The notes beneath the pieces were generated by a model. That model did no database searches. It saw nothing but the letters and a program-made list of their open reading frames with translations, and was not told the origin of the DNA. This document shows, in pieces, positions 31,708 to 39,508 of a stretch of 64,000 bases of DNA (position 1 is its first letter; each line of letters starts with the position of its first letter). A program made the translations under genes and the position numbers. Source of the DNA: G965197405 sp965197405 (GTDB lineage: Bacteria; Chloroflexota; Dehalococcoidia; Lucifugimonadales; JAGWBF01); contig OZ240206.1 in NCBI GenBank assembly GCA_965197405.1, forward strand, positions 1,302,001 through 1,366,000. The letters are read 5' to 3'.

Positions 31708-32706
31708 ATGACTATATCTAACGATAGCACACTGGATTTAAGCAGTCAAGCTCAAGCTAAGCCCCGCAAAACGTACTCCCAGAACTGGCCCGCCTACAAC
31801 GCTGCGCAGACTTCCGAGAAAGATTTCTTCCAGACTCTCCTGGCTGACCTCTGCTCCATCATTCCGCAACCCGAACACAAGAATGGCCGACCGAGGTTCC
31901 CTTTCTCAGACATGGTGTACACGGGTGCCACGAAGGTCTACTCCGGGTTCTCGGCCCGCCGGTTCGACTGCGATGTGCAGGACGCTCAAAGAAAGGGATT
32001 CATAGACTCCACTCCCTCGTATATCTCCGTCAATCGCTACATAGCCAATCCGGATTTGACGCCTATCATCATGGGCCTAATCCAACGGAGCGCGGCTCCT
32101 CTGGCGCAGGTGGAAAGCCAGTTCGCTGCCGATAGCACGGGATTTTCCACTTGTAATTACGACCGTTGGTTTGACCACAAGTGGGGCAAGGAAAAGTCTC
32201 AGAGGAAGTGGATGAAGGCCCACGCCATGGTGGGGACCAAGACCAACATCGTTACCGCCGTGCAGGTGACAACCGGGAACGTGAACGACTCGCCCATCCT
32301 GCCCGCACTCCTAAACAAGACCGCCCAGCATTTCCAGATACAAGAAGTCTCTGCGGACAAAGCTTACCTCTCGGACGCCAACCTCAAGAGCGTGGAGCTA
32401 TACGGCGCGGACCCGTACATCCCCTTCAAGGTCAACAGTACCGGCGAAGGGTCGGCGACCTGGCGCAAACTGTACGCCTACTTCACGCTACACGAGGAAA
32501 AATTCAACGAGCACTACCACAAGCGTTCCAACGTGGAGACAACCTTCTCCATGGTCAAGGCGAAGTTCGGGGCCGCCCTGCGCTCCAAGACCGAACCTGC
32601 CCAGGTAAACGAGGTCCTGCTTAAATTCCTCTGCCATAACATCTGCGTGCTTATCCAGGAGATACACGAGCTGGGGATAGCTACGCCGTCATGGTCTAGG
32701 AATTAG
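31708..32706 (+). CDS. DDE transposase of the tRNA-carrying transposon
   Basis: 332 residues from ATG 31708, 10 bp after GAGGAGG. Candidate catalytic residues: Asp in QFAADSTGFSTCNYDRW near residue 140, Asp in EVSADKAYLSDANL near 215, and Glu in HKRSNVETTFSMVKAKFG near 275, the D-D-E spacing and Y-R/H-x-R-x-x-V-E-x-x-F pattern of the IS4/IS5 superfamily. The N-terminal KTYSQNWPAYNAAQTSEK is typical of such enzymes. It is the only transposase inside the 28737-33553 element and is probably its mover. Family assignment within IS4/IS5 is left open. Confidence 0.8.
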   Translation: MTISNDSTLDLSSQAQAKPRKTYSQNWPAYNAAQTSEKDFFQTLLADLCSIIPQPEHKNGRPRFPFSDMVYTGATKVYSGFSARRFDCDVQDAQRKGFIDSTPSYISVNRYIANPDLTPIIMGLIQRSAAPLAQVESQFAADSTGFSTCNYDRWFDHKWGKEKSQRKWMKAHAMVGTKTNIVTAVQVTTGNVNDSPILPALLNKTAQHFQIQEVSADKAYLSDANLKSVELYGADPYIPFKVNSTGEGSATWRKLYAYFTLHEEKFNEHYHKRSNVETTFSMVKAKFGAALRSKTEPAQVNEVLLKFLCHNICVLIQEIHELGIATPSWSRN

Positions 32707-32727
32707 TAAGGCTTGACCTGATTTGAT

Positions 32728-32764
32728 AATATAGACTCTGTGCTGAGAACACAGAGTCTATATT
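32728..32764 (+). terminator. perfect 15-bp hairpin after the transposase
   Basis: AATATAGACTCTGTG pairs with CACAGAGTCTATATT around a 7-nt loop, between the transposase and the membrane-protein gene. Likely terminator for the transposase. Confidence 0.6.
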
Positions 32765-32789
32765 AATTATCTAAGGGGGCAAAACTCCC

Positions 32790-33275
32790 ATGAGAAAAAC
32801 CGAGTTATATTACCAAGTGGCGTATTCGCACCTCCAAGACCAAGATAACCGCAATAGTGGATTGGAAGGCAAGGCAACGGTACTTACCAGCGTCGCAGTT
32901 CTGCTGATGAGCATTGGAGCAATACTTCTGAAAGATTTCTCAGATGCTCCAGACCGGGGACTGCCTATGGCATCTATCGCGTTGATAACCATGGGCGTTA
33001 TGGCCTTTCTGTGGACGATGTTTGCGACGTTTAATGCCTTGCGCCCACGTGATTGGAGGCGAGACCCGGAGTTACCCGAATTAGCCGAACACGTTTCCAA
33101 TCCAGAAAAATCCGATGGGTTTTTGGAAGGATGGGTATGTAAAGGGATTAGTAATTCCATAGACCACAACGAGAAGTTTGTCCTGGAAAAATCCGATTGG
33201 GTGACATGCGCGATTTACGGTGTTACCGCTCTTGTCCTGGCCGTAGTCGGATTGGCCTTGTCCCTTAGATTTTAG
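32790..33275 (+). CDS. three-helix membrane protein, SLATT-like layout
   Basis: 161 residues from ATG 32790 behind AAGGGGG. A soluble N-terminal helix (ELYYQVAYSHLQDQDNRNSG) is followed by two membrane helices (residues about 30-48 VLTSVAVLLMSIGAILL and about 60-82), a cytoplasmic-looking loop with acidic residues, and a third helix at the end (TALVLAVVGLALSLRF). This resembles small SLATT-type or related 2-4TM effector proteins, which form pores in defence systems, but no diagnostic motif was seen. It overlaps by 4 bp the convergent small frame 33272-33427. Cargo of the transposon. Confidence 0.55.
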   Translation: MRKTELYYQVAYSHLQDQDNRNSGLEGKATVLTSVAVLLMSIGAILLKDFSDAPDRGLPMASIALITMGVMAFLWTMFATFNALRPRDWRRDPELPELAEHVSNPEKSDGFLEGWVCKGISNSIDHNEKFVLEKSDWVTCAIYGVTALVLAVVGLALSLRF

Positions 33276-33427
33276 AGCGGTTCGGCTGTATCCGGGTCTA
33301 CACCTTTCCTAACTATTCTAGGCGTAGGTTCAGGTGATGACCTAACTCTATCTGGTGACGGAACAGTTGGTGGAGCGGATTCGCCTTCTTCAGTTGGTTG
33401 CGATGGGGATGTTCGCTCTTGTTCCAT
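33272..33427 (-). CDS. short Pro/Ser-rich ORF, unknown
   Basis: 51 codons from ATG 33427 (MEQERTSPSQPTEEGESAPP), low complexity and acidic. AGAGGATAG upstream might serve as ribosome-binding site. It ends tail to tail, overlapping the membrane-protein gene by 4 bp. No family recognised and it may be non-coding. Confidence 0.25.
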   Translation of the reverse strand: MEQERTSPSQPTEEGESAPPTVPSPDRVRSSPEPTPRIVRKGVDPDTAEPL

Positions 33428-33553
33428 ATTAACTATCCTCTTATAACCAATTTCCATTTTGGTGGATACACTATACCACACCCGGAAGGATGATTCAAAA
33501 CTCTGTCGTCTGATTCAAAAGCCGGTGGCACACGTGAGTTATGACTCAAAGCC

Positions 33554-33903
33554 CCTTCGCCGGTTTCTTGCGAGACCGGATGCTGACCGGCGCGGCCTCG
33601 GTTGAAGCGGCTTTTTCTCACATCCTGGACGACGTGGAGGAAATGGAAGACTGGGCGTTTTGTTTAGAGGGCGGCCCGGAAGAGGTAACGAAGGCTGTCT
33701 ACGGGGGTGGGCCGGGCGGAGGGGGCAGTCCCCATTGGGAGGCGGAGGCATTCCAGGACGAAGGCCTCGCGGTGGCGACCGACAAACGTATTCTCTTTAT
33801 ATCTAGGGTAGCAGCTGTCTCACACCCTGATCAGAAGAGCGTTTACAAAATCCCATACGGGGACACCTCCAAGCGGTTTCGTGCCATATCAAGAATCGCT
33901 TGA
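33554..33903 (+). pseudogene. PH-like domain gene, second module (continues 28379-28744 after the transposon)
   Basis: Begins at the right target duplication and continues the interrupted gene in frame (AFAG-FLRDRMLTGAASVEAAF). It carries a PH-like module (SHILDDVEEMEDWAF, GLAVATDKRILFIS, VYKIPYGD). An indel near 33862 shifts homology to the next frame, where LQAVSCHIKNRLKLHVG continues the domain, so the original frame ends at 33903 without function. The open frame in the track sense begins at 33541 inside the transposon end. Confidence 0.6.
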
Positions 33904-34595
33904 AGCTCCACGTGGGCGCGGCAGGCGTTTATCTGATCCGCTTCAGGCAGCGGGCCGACCGCGAGCGGTTTTGCGATCTCGCCCAGCGTCATGCGACGGC
34001 GGACAAGAAATCCAGAATCTTCGCAGAGTGGCGAATGCGGCATCCGGTCTGGAACTACCGGGGAAGCCACAACAAGGAACTTGATAAGCTCCCCGAAATC
34101 TTGGACGACGACGAGCACATAGAGGACCTGCTGGCCGGCCGTTACGAATCGGCTGGGCACGTGGACAAAGGAATCGTCGTGGCCACTGACCGGCGGCTCG
34201 TTTTCGTGTCCGGCAAAAGCGTGAGCGAGATGCCCTACGAGGCCATAGAAAGAGTTGAAAGCATAGGCTCCGAAAGGTCCGGCATCACGAAACTGACTGT
34301 AATTGCAACGGGCCGCTCCTTTGGATACCAGATTGACGAACTCGACGACTCAATGCCCAACGATAGCCATGAAACTGGATACGCCAAGCTGTTCGCCGCT
34401 CACGTGCAGCGGCTGGCGCGGGCATTCTTGCCAGAGACGCCTGATCCCGCCGAATTCGGGCAGCCCAGCCACGCTGCTCAGACTGCGGCTGCGGTGTTGC
34501 CTTCGCCCGCAGCGGGTACTCCGGCCGGAATAGACGCCCGCTGGCAGGCGCTCCAGCCCGGGTGGGGGGGGGAAAAAGCACTGGCGCGAGCGTGA
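33900..34595 (+). pseudogene. PH-like domain gene, third module (shifted frame)
   Basis: Carries the end of module two and a full further module: LPEILDDDEHIEDLLAGRYE, GIVVATDRRLVFVSGKSV, EMPYEAIERVESIG, YQIDELDDS. A Pro/Ala-rich linker follows (residues about 185-215). It ends shortly after a run of nine G (34564-34572). With eight G the frame would join the last modules (GGKKHWREREKLYGVLEDD). Confidence 0.6.
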
Positions 34596-34665
34596 GAAGC
34601 TCTATGGCGTTCTGGAAGACGATGAGAACATTGAGGGCCTGCTCGCCGGCAGTTATGAAGCCGAT

Positions 34666-35352
34666 TTGAAAGGTTCGCATGAGTTGGGCGGCGTCGTGGT
34701 GGCTACCGACCGCCGGGTCCTCCTTGTGTACCAGGGATGGTTGGGCGAGGACCTGTCGGAACTACCTTACGAAGACATCAGCACGATGGGATACAGTGGG
34801 GGGTTGTATAAACGCTGGAATATCATCGGAGGCGCCGCCAGCTACCGGATAGATAATGCCGACGGGGACGACGCCAGGCGGTTTGCCGCCATTATGCTGA
34901 AGCTCATCGATGAAACTACGCCTTCGCCGGGAATGGAAAAGGCCAGACGGATTGACGCTCAGTGGCGGAACCGGTCTTCCAGCTGGAGCCTGGATTCCCA
35001 CAAGAGCGAACGAAAAATCCTTTACGATGTTCTGGACGACGATGAGAGCATTGAGCTCCTTCTGGCTGGCGAGTATAAGGCCGACCGGAAAGGCGAAATG
35101 GGGTACAGTGGTGTCATCGTCGCAACCAGTTCCCGGGTCCTCTTTCTCTATGACGGCAGATGGGGCCAAAACGTGGCCGAGATGCCGTACGAGACCATCG
35201 GCGGAGTGGAATACGTCGGAGGGCTGGGAAAACACTGGCATCTCAACGGCCGCCCCGGTGAAGCCAGCTACCGCATAGACAGTGCCAAAGAGTCCGAAGC
35301 CAAGTCGTTTTTCAGCTGCGTTCGGAGGCATCTGACCGGGCGTTCTCCGTAG
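34666..35352 (+). CDS. PH-like domain protein, last two modules
   Basis: Two tandem PH-like modules of about 110 residues. Module one: GGVVVATDRRVLLVYQGW, ELPYEDISTMGYSGGLYKR, SYRIDNADGDDARRFA. Module two: ERKILYDVLDDDESIELLLA, GVIVATSSRVLFLYDG, EMPYETIGGVEYVGGLGKHW, SYRIDSAKESEAKSFF. The same frame is open and homologous back to the G9 run at 34564-34572, so this is the end of the larger multi-module gene. A TTG at 34666 is only a nominal start. If the homopolymer length varies, the full gene could be switched on and off. Confidence 0.6.
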   Translation: MKGSHELGGVVVATDRRVLLVYQGWLGEDLSELPYEDISTMGYSGGLYKRWNIIGGAASYRIDNADGDDARRFAAIMLKLIDETTPSPGMEKARRIDAQWRNRSSSWSLDSHKSERKILYDVLDDDESIELLLAGEYKADRKGEMGYSGVIVATSSRVLFLYDGRWGQNVAEMPYETIGGVEYVGGLGKHWHLNGRPGEASYRIDSAKESEAKSFFSCVRRHLTGRSP

Positions 35353-35599
35353 CCCGGCGCACAAGAATCCACGAGCGGATACGGCGGACTCATCGCGAGA
35401 AAACCCACTGGAGAGCTGTCTATAGAGGCAGAGACCGTTCATCCCCGTCTGCGTACTATTCGCGGGGTTGAACAGCAGTCCAGAGCCAAGCCGTTCACAG
35501 CCCAATTGGACGAGAGCCGAGTACTCTCTTACTCCGACCGAGGCTGGAGTAGCGCTGATGTCTTTGTCCGCACCACCAAGCGATGTAGGGACGAGCCTA

Positions 35600-36595
35600 T
35601 TAGGGTGGATTAGCTTGACCGGTGAAGGCGCCGCTAGGGTCATTATTGGAGCCCCAGCAGGCGACTGAGCCGTCGGTCTTCACCCCGCAGGTGTGATACC
35701 ATCCAGCGCCCAAGGAGGCAAAGGAACCTGTCGGCGGCGAGGCTTGGCCAAATTCATTATCCCCCCAGCACACGACTGAGCCGTCCGTCTTCACCCCGCA
35801 GGTGTGGTTAGCGCCAGTGGCTATTGAATTAAAAGAACCACTGGGCGGCGAGGCTTGACCAAATCCATCTTCCCCCCAGCACACGACAGAGCTATCGCTT
35901 CTCGCTCCGCAGGCTTGCCCCGCTACGCCAACACTGACGGATGCAAAGGAGCCGGTGGGCGGCATGGCCTCATCTTCGAAATTGGGCCAACAAACGACGG
36001 AGCCGCCGGCCTTCACCCCGCAGTTGCGACCTAAGCTAGCGCTGACCAATGTGAAAGAACCAGCGGGCGGAGTGGCCTCGCCAAGATCATTAGACCCCCA
36101 GCAATCGACGGAGCCGCCAGTCTTCACTCCACAGGTGTGATCACCGCCAGCGGCGACGGAGTCGAAAGAACCGCTGGGTGGCGCGGCCTCGCCGTAATCA
36201 TTAACACCCCAGCAAGCGACAGACCCGCCTGTCATTACGCCGTAGGTGTGAAACCTCCCAGCGGTGACCGAGGTGAACGAACCAGCAGGCGGCGTGGACT
36301 GGCCGAAATAATCATCCCCCCAGCAAACGACAGAGCTGTCCGTCTTCACCCCACAGGTGTGCGCATACCCGCCGCTGACGGAAGTGAAGGATAGAGGCTT
36401 ACCTGTCGTACCCGCTCCGGTGTCACTTTGGGTCTCGGTCTCCGTCGGCCGAGCCGTGTCGTCCGGAGTGGTTGCCGGAGCCGCTTGAGATGTGGCGGTG
36501 GGCCTGGACTCTTCCGTAGGCATAGACGTGTCGGTAGCTGAGCCCGGTTCGGGTGCGTCCCCACCGCAGGCGGACACGACGGCCAAGAGCAGCAT
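35600..36595 (-). CDS. RCC1-like repeat lipoprotein, 5' end cut by IS630
   Basis: 331 residues. The end of a lipoprotein signal (LLLAVVSACGG, lipobox Cys near residue 10) is followed by a Thr/Pro-rich spacer (about 12-65). Seven RCC1-like repeats of about 37 residues follow, each with (H)TCGVKTDGSVxCWGxN and xGQAxPPxGSFxSVxAG. These build a beta-propeller on the outer surface. Frame upstream reads LVLAM before running into the IS630 end at 36606, so the true start and first signal-peptide residues were lost; ATG 36595 may still allow translation of a shortened signal. Function is probably binding of a ligand or partner at the cell surface. Confidence 0.75.
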   Translation of the reverse strand: MLLLAVVSACGGDAPEPGSATDTSMPTEESRPTATSQAAPATTPDDTARPTETETQSDTGAGTTGKPLSFTSVSGGYAHTCGVKTDSSVVCWGDDYFGQSTPPAGSFTSVTAGRFHTYGVMTGGSVACWGVNDYGEAAPPSGSFDSVAAGGDHTCGVKTGGSVDCWGSNDLGEATPPAGSFTLVSASLGRNCGVKAGGSVVCWPNFEDEAMPPTGSFASVSVGVAGQACGARSDSSVVCWGEDGFGQASPPSGSFNSIATGANHTCGVKTDGSVVCWGDNEFGQASPPTGSFASLGAGWYHTCGVKTDGSVACWGSNNDPSGAFTGQANPP

Positions 36596-36648
36596 TGCGA
36601 GGACTAGTACCGTTTCAATCTAATTTTATTGGATAGACATGTTTGAGC

Positions 36649-37782
36649 TTACTGCGAGCGTCCCCCGGTCGTGGCCGAGGGCAGGCTCTGGGTGGAGAAC
36701 CGCCAGTCTATGATGGCGGCGGCCTCGTTGCGCTGGCGTTCGAGCGCCGCGACCTCCCGTTTCAGCAACACTTCATCGCCGACCCGGCGGTCCAGACACT
36801 GCCTGCTGAAGACGCTCAACTCGATCTCGGCCATGTTCAGCCAGCTTCCGTGATTGGGTGTGTGGTGAAACTCCAGGCGTTTGGCTATGCGGCGCGCCTC
36901 GGACGCTCCAAATGCCTCGTAGAGCGAGCCGGGCTTGTGGGTGTTGAGATTGTCCAGCACCAGCCTGATCACTGTGGCGTCAGGATATGCCTCGTCCACC
37001 AACCACTTCATCCGGTGCGCGAAGTCCACGGCAGTCCGGCGCTCGGTCACCTCGACGTGCCTCCACCCACCCTTCGGTTCACAGAACATGAACAGGTTCC
37101 GGGTCCCGTTTCGCTGGTACTCGGTGTCATAGCGCTCCACCCGTCCGGGCTTGGCTTTGACGGGCGGCCTCACGTCCCCGAGCAACTGCTTGGAGGTCTC
37201 GTCGAAACACGCCACCGGACGCTCCCGGTCGTACTCTTCGTGATAAAGGTCCACCACATCCTCCATCCGGGCGACGAACTCCCCGCTCATCTTGGGGATG
37301 CACCACTCTTTCTTCTTCCACGGCTTGAGTTCGTTTTTTTGAGTATCTGGCGCACCGTCTCCAAGGGAGATGCTCCCGGCAAACTCCAGCTCCACCACCT
37401 TGTCCGCCAGCAGGTGAAGCGTCCAGTTTACATGTCCTTCGGGTGGACTGCTGCACGCTATGGCAACCAGAGCCTGCCCCGTACTGGATACGGGGTGCGC
37501 TTCCTGCTTGCCGTCCAACTTGCGCTCCCGGCCCGGCCTTGGCTTGTCATTGATGGCGGCCTCAACTCCTTCCTCGACGTACCGCTTCCGCACTCTGGCA
37601 ACGGTGGCGGCATTGATCAAAAGCACACCGGCTATCTCAGCGTCCCGAAGTCCTTCATCCGCTTTGAGCAGCGCCAGCGCCCGCTTGACGGTGCGGACTG
37701 ACGGCTTGCCCCGGTGGGAAACCTCATTGAGACGGGAGCGTTCGGATTCAGCCAGCTTGACTTTATACTTGATGGCAGCCAT
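36649..37782 (-). CDS. IS630 transposase, single fused frame (copy 3)
   Basis: From ATG 37782 (MAAIKYKVKLAESER) the two halves are in one frame. An extra G in the stretch read here as SISLGDGAPDTQKNELKPW (elsewhere SISxETVRQxLKK) compensates the -1 shift that other copies need at their A-run. Catalytic positions: VACFDETSKQ, IRLVLDNLNTH, NMAEIELSVFSRQ. The C-terminus is altered by an inverted mini-insert (36663-36687) that replaces the usual TxDARSKL ending. The altered segment lies between the DNA-binding and catalytic domains. Confidence 0.82.
   Translation of the reverse strand: MAAIKYKVKLAESERSRLNEVSHRGKPSVRTVKRALALLKADEGLRDAEIAGVLLINAATVARVRKRYVEEGVEAAINDKPRPGRERKLDGKQEAHPVSSTGQALVAIACSSPPEGHVNWTLHLLADKVVELEFAGSISLGDGAPDTQKNELKPWKKKEWCIPKMSGEFVARMEDVVDLYHEEYDRERPVACFDETSKQLLGDVRPPVKAKPGRVERYDTEYQRNGTRNLFMFCEPKGGWRHVEVTERRTAVDFAHRMKWLVDEAYPDATVIRLVLDNLNTHKPGSLYEAFGASEARRIAKRLEFHHTPNHGSWLNMAEIELSVFSRQCLDRRVGDEVLLKREVAALERQRNEAAAIIDWRFSTQSLPSATTGGRSQ
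36663..36687 (+). repeat. 25-bp mini-insert in the 3' end of the copy 3 transposase
   Basis: CCCCGGTCGTGGCCGAGGG plus tail CAGGCT, opposite to the coding strand. Removing 25 bp restores STQ-DARSKLKHVYP, the normal family ending. Confidence 0.7.
37471..37494 (-). repeat. 24-bp mini-insert in copy 3
   Basis: Same bases and codon position as 7771-7794 and 11217-11240, reading PVSSTGQA. Confidence 0.85.
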
Positions 37783-37866
37783 GTCTGGATACTCCCTCAC
37801 AGAAAGATCATACCCAAGTATGGCTGCTTTATCGTATTCTTACAAATCTATCTGGAAGCGGTACTA

Positions 37867-38282
37867 GAATGCCACACCGAATTTAAGCCGTCTTGCCAAG
37901 TCCATACGTCAACCCTTTTGCATTGGGACATTGATGACGTGGGAAGTCCCATGCCGTACTTCCCGATGCCCCTATTGGAATTGTGCCGAGTGCCTCCTCC
38001 AAACTTCAGGGCTTCCAGAAGTGTCATTACGTTCATCCCTGTCCCGTTGTCCAAAACGGCGATTTCAGAGACCCGCGAACGTGTCCGCTCGCTCACCATT
38101 TGGGGTTCTTCCATGCAGAGCAGTTCGATTAGTGGAGCGTTCGCTTCTATCGCGTTGTCGATCAGTTCTGCAATAGCGTAGGCAGAGTTGTGGTACCTAC
38201 TGTCCCTCAGCGCACGTATGGTGAAGCTGCCGGGGAATAAGCTCCGGTCTGCTTCGGTCAGGATGTCTAGTTGTTCGACCAT
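37867..38282 (-). pseudogene. GHKL (HSP90/MORC-like) ATPase, N-terminal fragment cut by IS630
   Basis: Starts at ATG 38282, overlapping the helicase end by 16 bp. It has the Bergerat ATP-binding fold: N-box AYAIAELIDNAIEANAP near residue 38, G1-box AVLDNGTGMNVMTL near 78, and GIGKYGMGLPTSSMSQ near 105. The sequence stops being native at the IS630 copy 3 target (37865); the open frame runs on to 37848. Whole proteins of this type are much longer. It is the last gene of a leftward operon with a helicase and a PAPS-reductase-like protein, and its loss probably disables that system. Confidence 0.75.
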
Positions 38283-39508
38283 AGGTCCTCCCAGTTTGTG
38301 AAAGCATCAGTTACAGACCCGAAGCCGGGCAGGTTCATGTCGGCTACCGTGAGTATCTCGGCTGTTGAATTTCTCCCGGCCCTGGGACCTTGCATAGCCC
38401 GTCCTGCCATCTGTGAATAGAGCACTAACGACGTTGTGGGACGGGCTATGCTAACACATCGGGTACGGGGGGCGTCAAATCCAGCGGTGAGCACGCCGTA
38501 GTTGAACAGGACCATAGACTTCCGATTGGAGTTTCTGAAGTCGTCTATAATTGCCCGGCGCTCCTCGCTTGGGGTATTCGCGGTAATCACGGAAGACTGA
38601 ACACCTTTGGCACTTAGGAGACTGCTGCTGTCCAAAGCACTCTCCACCGATGGACAGAACACGATGGTTCGAGGGTGTCGCTTAGCGGCATCTTCGGCGA
38701 GTTCTACTATTTTGGACGTGCGCCCGTGGTCACGGCCCAAGTTGTCGAGGTCGTCAGGGTTGTAATCCATGCCGGGTTGAGGGTCAGAGATTGCCACATC
38801 AGAGTCGAAACTGATGGGAACGAATCGAGGATCGGCCAAATAGCGATTCTCTATCAGATATGTGACGGGGCTGCTGTGTCCTTTGGGGTCTATTGATACT
38901 TTGTTGTGATTGAACATACTGGCAAGTTGGTAGTCGGAGTCGGTCAGATTCGCCGTGCGCCCTGGCGTAGCCGTGAGTCCGAGAAGGGGCGGCCTAACAC
39001 TGCATAGCTGCTCGGTTACGAATGAGTATGTCGAAGCAACTGCCTGATGCGCTTCATCAAAGATAATCCCCGATGCGCACCTCGCGAGTTGCGCTAACAA
39101 CGTGACATCTTGGGCCGCTGTGGCCCGGAGCTTGGCGAGACCCGTCACCAAGAACCCCGACGAGAGACGCCTTAAATCTAGCCTCCGAGTACCCCAATGC
39201 CTATGGACACCGACGTCACGCAGCCCCAGAAACTTCCACGCCCCGGATAGTGAGTCAGCCGCTTGTTCGCACAACTCTTCTGTGGACGCCAACCAGATGA
39301 CCAGGGAGTCATCTGTGTCGTTTTCGTTTAGCAGACGGCAGGCCGCATGAGCAGCTATTCTGGTCTTCCCGGCGCCGGTAGGCAAATGGGCGACCACACG
39401 TTTCTCAGGGGAGGACAACACACAAAGGATGTCCCGAAGAACCTGTCTTTGGTAGGGGTACAACCCATATCCTGGAATGATTGTATCTGCGGGTATTTCA
39501 GACACCAC
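38267..39508 (-). CDS. superfamily 2 DEAD/DEAH-box helicase
   Basis: 413 residues: Q-like motif YPYQRQVLRDI near residue 18, Walker A HLPTGAGKTRIAAH near 42, DEAH box IIFDEAHQAV near 148, motif III GLTATPGR near 178, then IVFCPSVESAL, YGVLTAGFDAPRTR and SQMAGRAMQGPR (motifs IV-VI) near 285-375. It is a compact ATP-driven DNA or RNA translocase without added nuclease domain. It lies between the PAPS-reductase-like gene (11-bp overlap) and the GHKL ATPase (16-bp overlap), so the three were one transcription unit. The grouping suggests a DNA-modification or defence function; I do not recognise it as a named system. Confidence 0.82.
   Translation of the reverse strand: MVSEIPADTIIPGYGLYPYQRQVLRDILCVLSSPEKRVVAHLPTGAGKTRIAAHAACRLLNENDTDDSLVIWLASTEELCEQAADSLSGAWKFLGLRDVGVHRHWGTRRLDLRRLSSGFLVTGLAKLRATAAQDVTLLAQLARCASGIIFDEAHQAVASTYSFVTEQLCSVRPPLLGLTATPGRTANLTDSDYQLASMFNHNKVSIDPKGHSSPVTYLIENRYLADPRFVPISFDSDVAISDPQPGMDYNPDDLDNLGRDHGRTSKIVELAEDAAKRHPRTIVFCPSVESALDSSSLLSAKGVQSSVITANTPSEERRAIIDDFRNSNRKSMVLFNYGVLTAGFDAPRTRCVSIARPTTSLVLYSQMAGRAMQGPRAGRNSTAEILTVADMNLPGFGSVTDAFTNWEDLWSNN

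Larger units (their letters stand above)
28737..33553. mobile_element. 4.8-kb transposon with tRNA cargo
   Basis: 4817 bp bounded by 12-bp terminal inverted repeats (GGCTTTGAGTCA at 28737-28748, TGACTCAAAGCC at 33542-33553) and flanked by the 9-bp direct repeat CCTTCGCCG at 28728-28736 and 33554-33562. Near each end is a pair of TGATTCAAAA-like subterminal repeats (28760-28769 and 28779-28788; 33491-33500 and 33511-33520). The contents are small ORFs, a Ser-type tRNA, a secreted coiled-coil protein, a lipoprotein, a second tRNA, a DDE transposase, a three-helix membrane protein and a Pro-rich ORF. It interrupts a PH-domain gene in a reading-frame-neutral position. Boundaries are direct observation; assignment to a known family is not possible. 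Confidence 0.87.
36607..37864 (-). mobile_element. IS630-family insertion sequence, copy 3
   Basis: 1258 bp with the same ends as copy 1 (GTACCG; right end GCGGTAC) and flanking TA at 36605-36606 and 37865-37866. It separates two unrelated gene fragments (RCC1 lipoprotein and GHKL ATPase), which suggests a deletion at this site before or after insertion. Confidence 0.9.

Noticed and set aside
35955..36394. Plus-strand frames with short repeats
   Set aside because: They are the reverse of the RCC1-like repeats; the repeat consensus and lipobox are on the minus strand.
36649..37701. Long plus-strand frame opposite IS630 copy 3
   Set aside because: Shadow of the G/C-rich transposase on the other strand; the catalytic motifs are on the minus strand.
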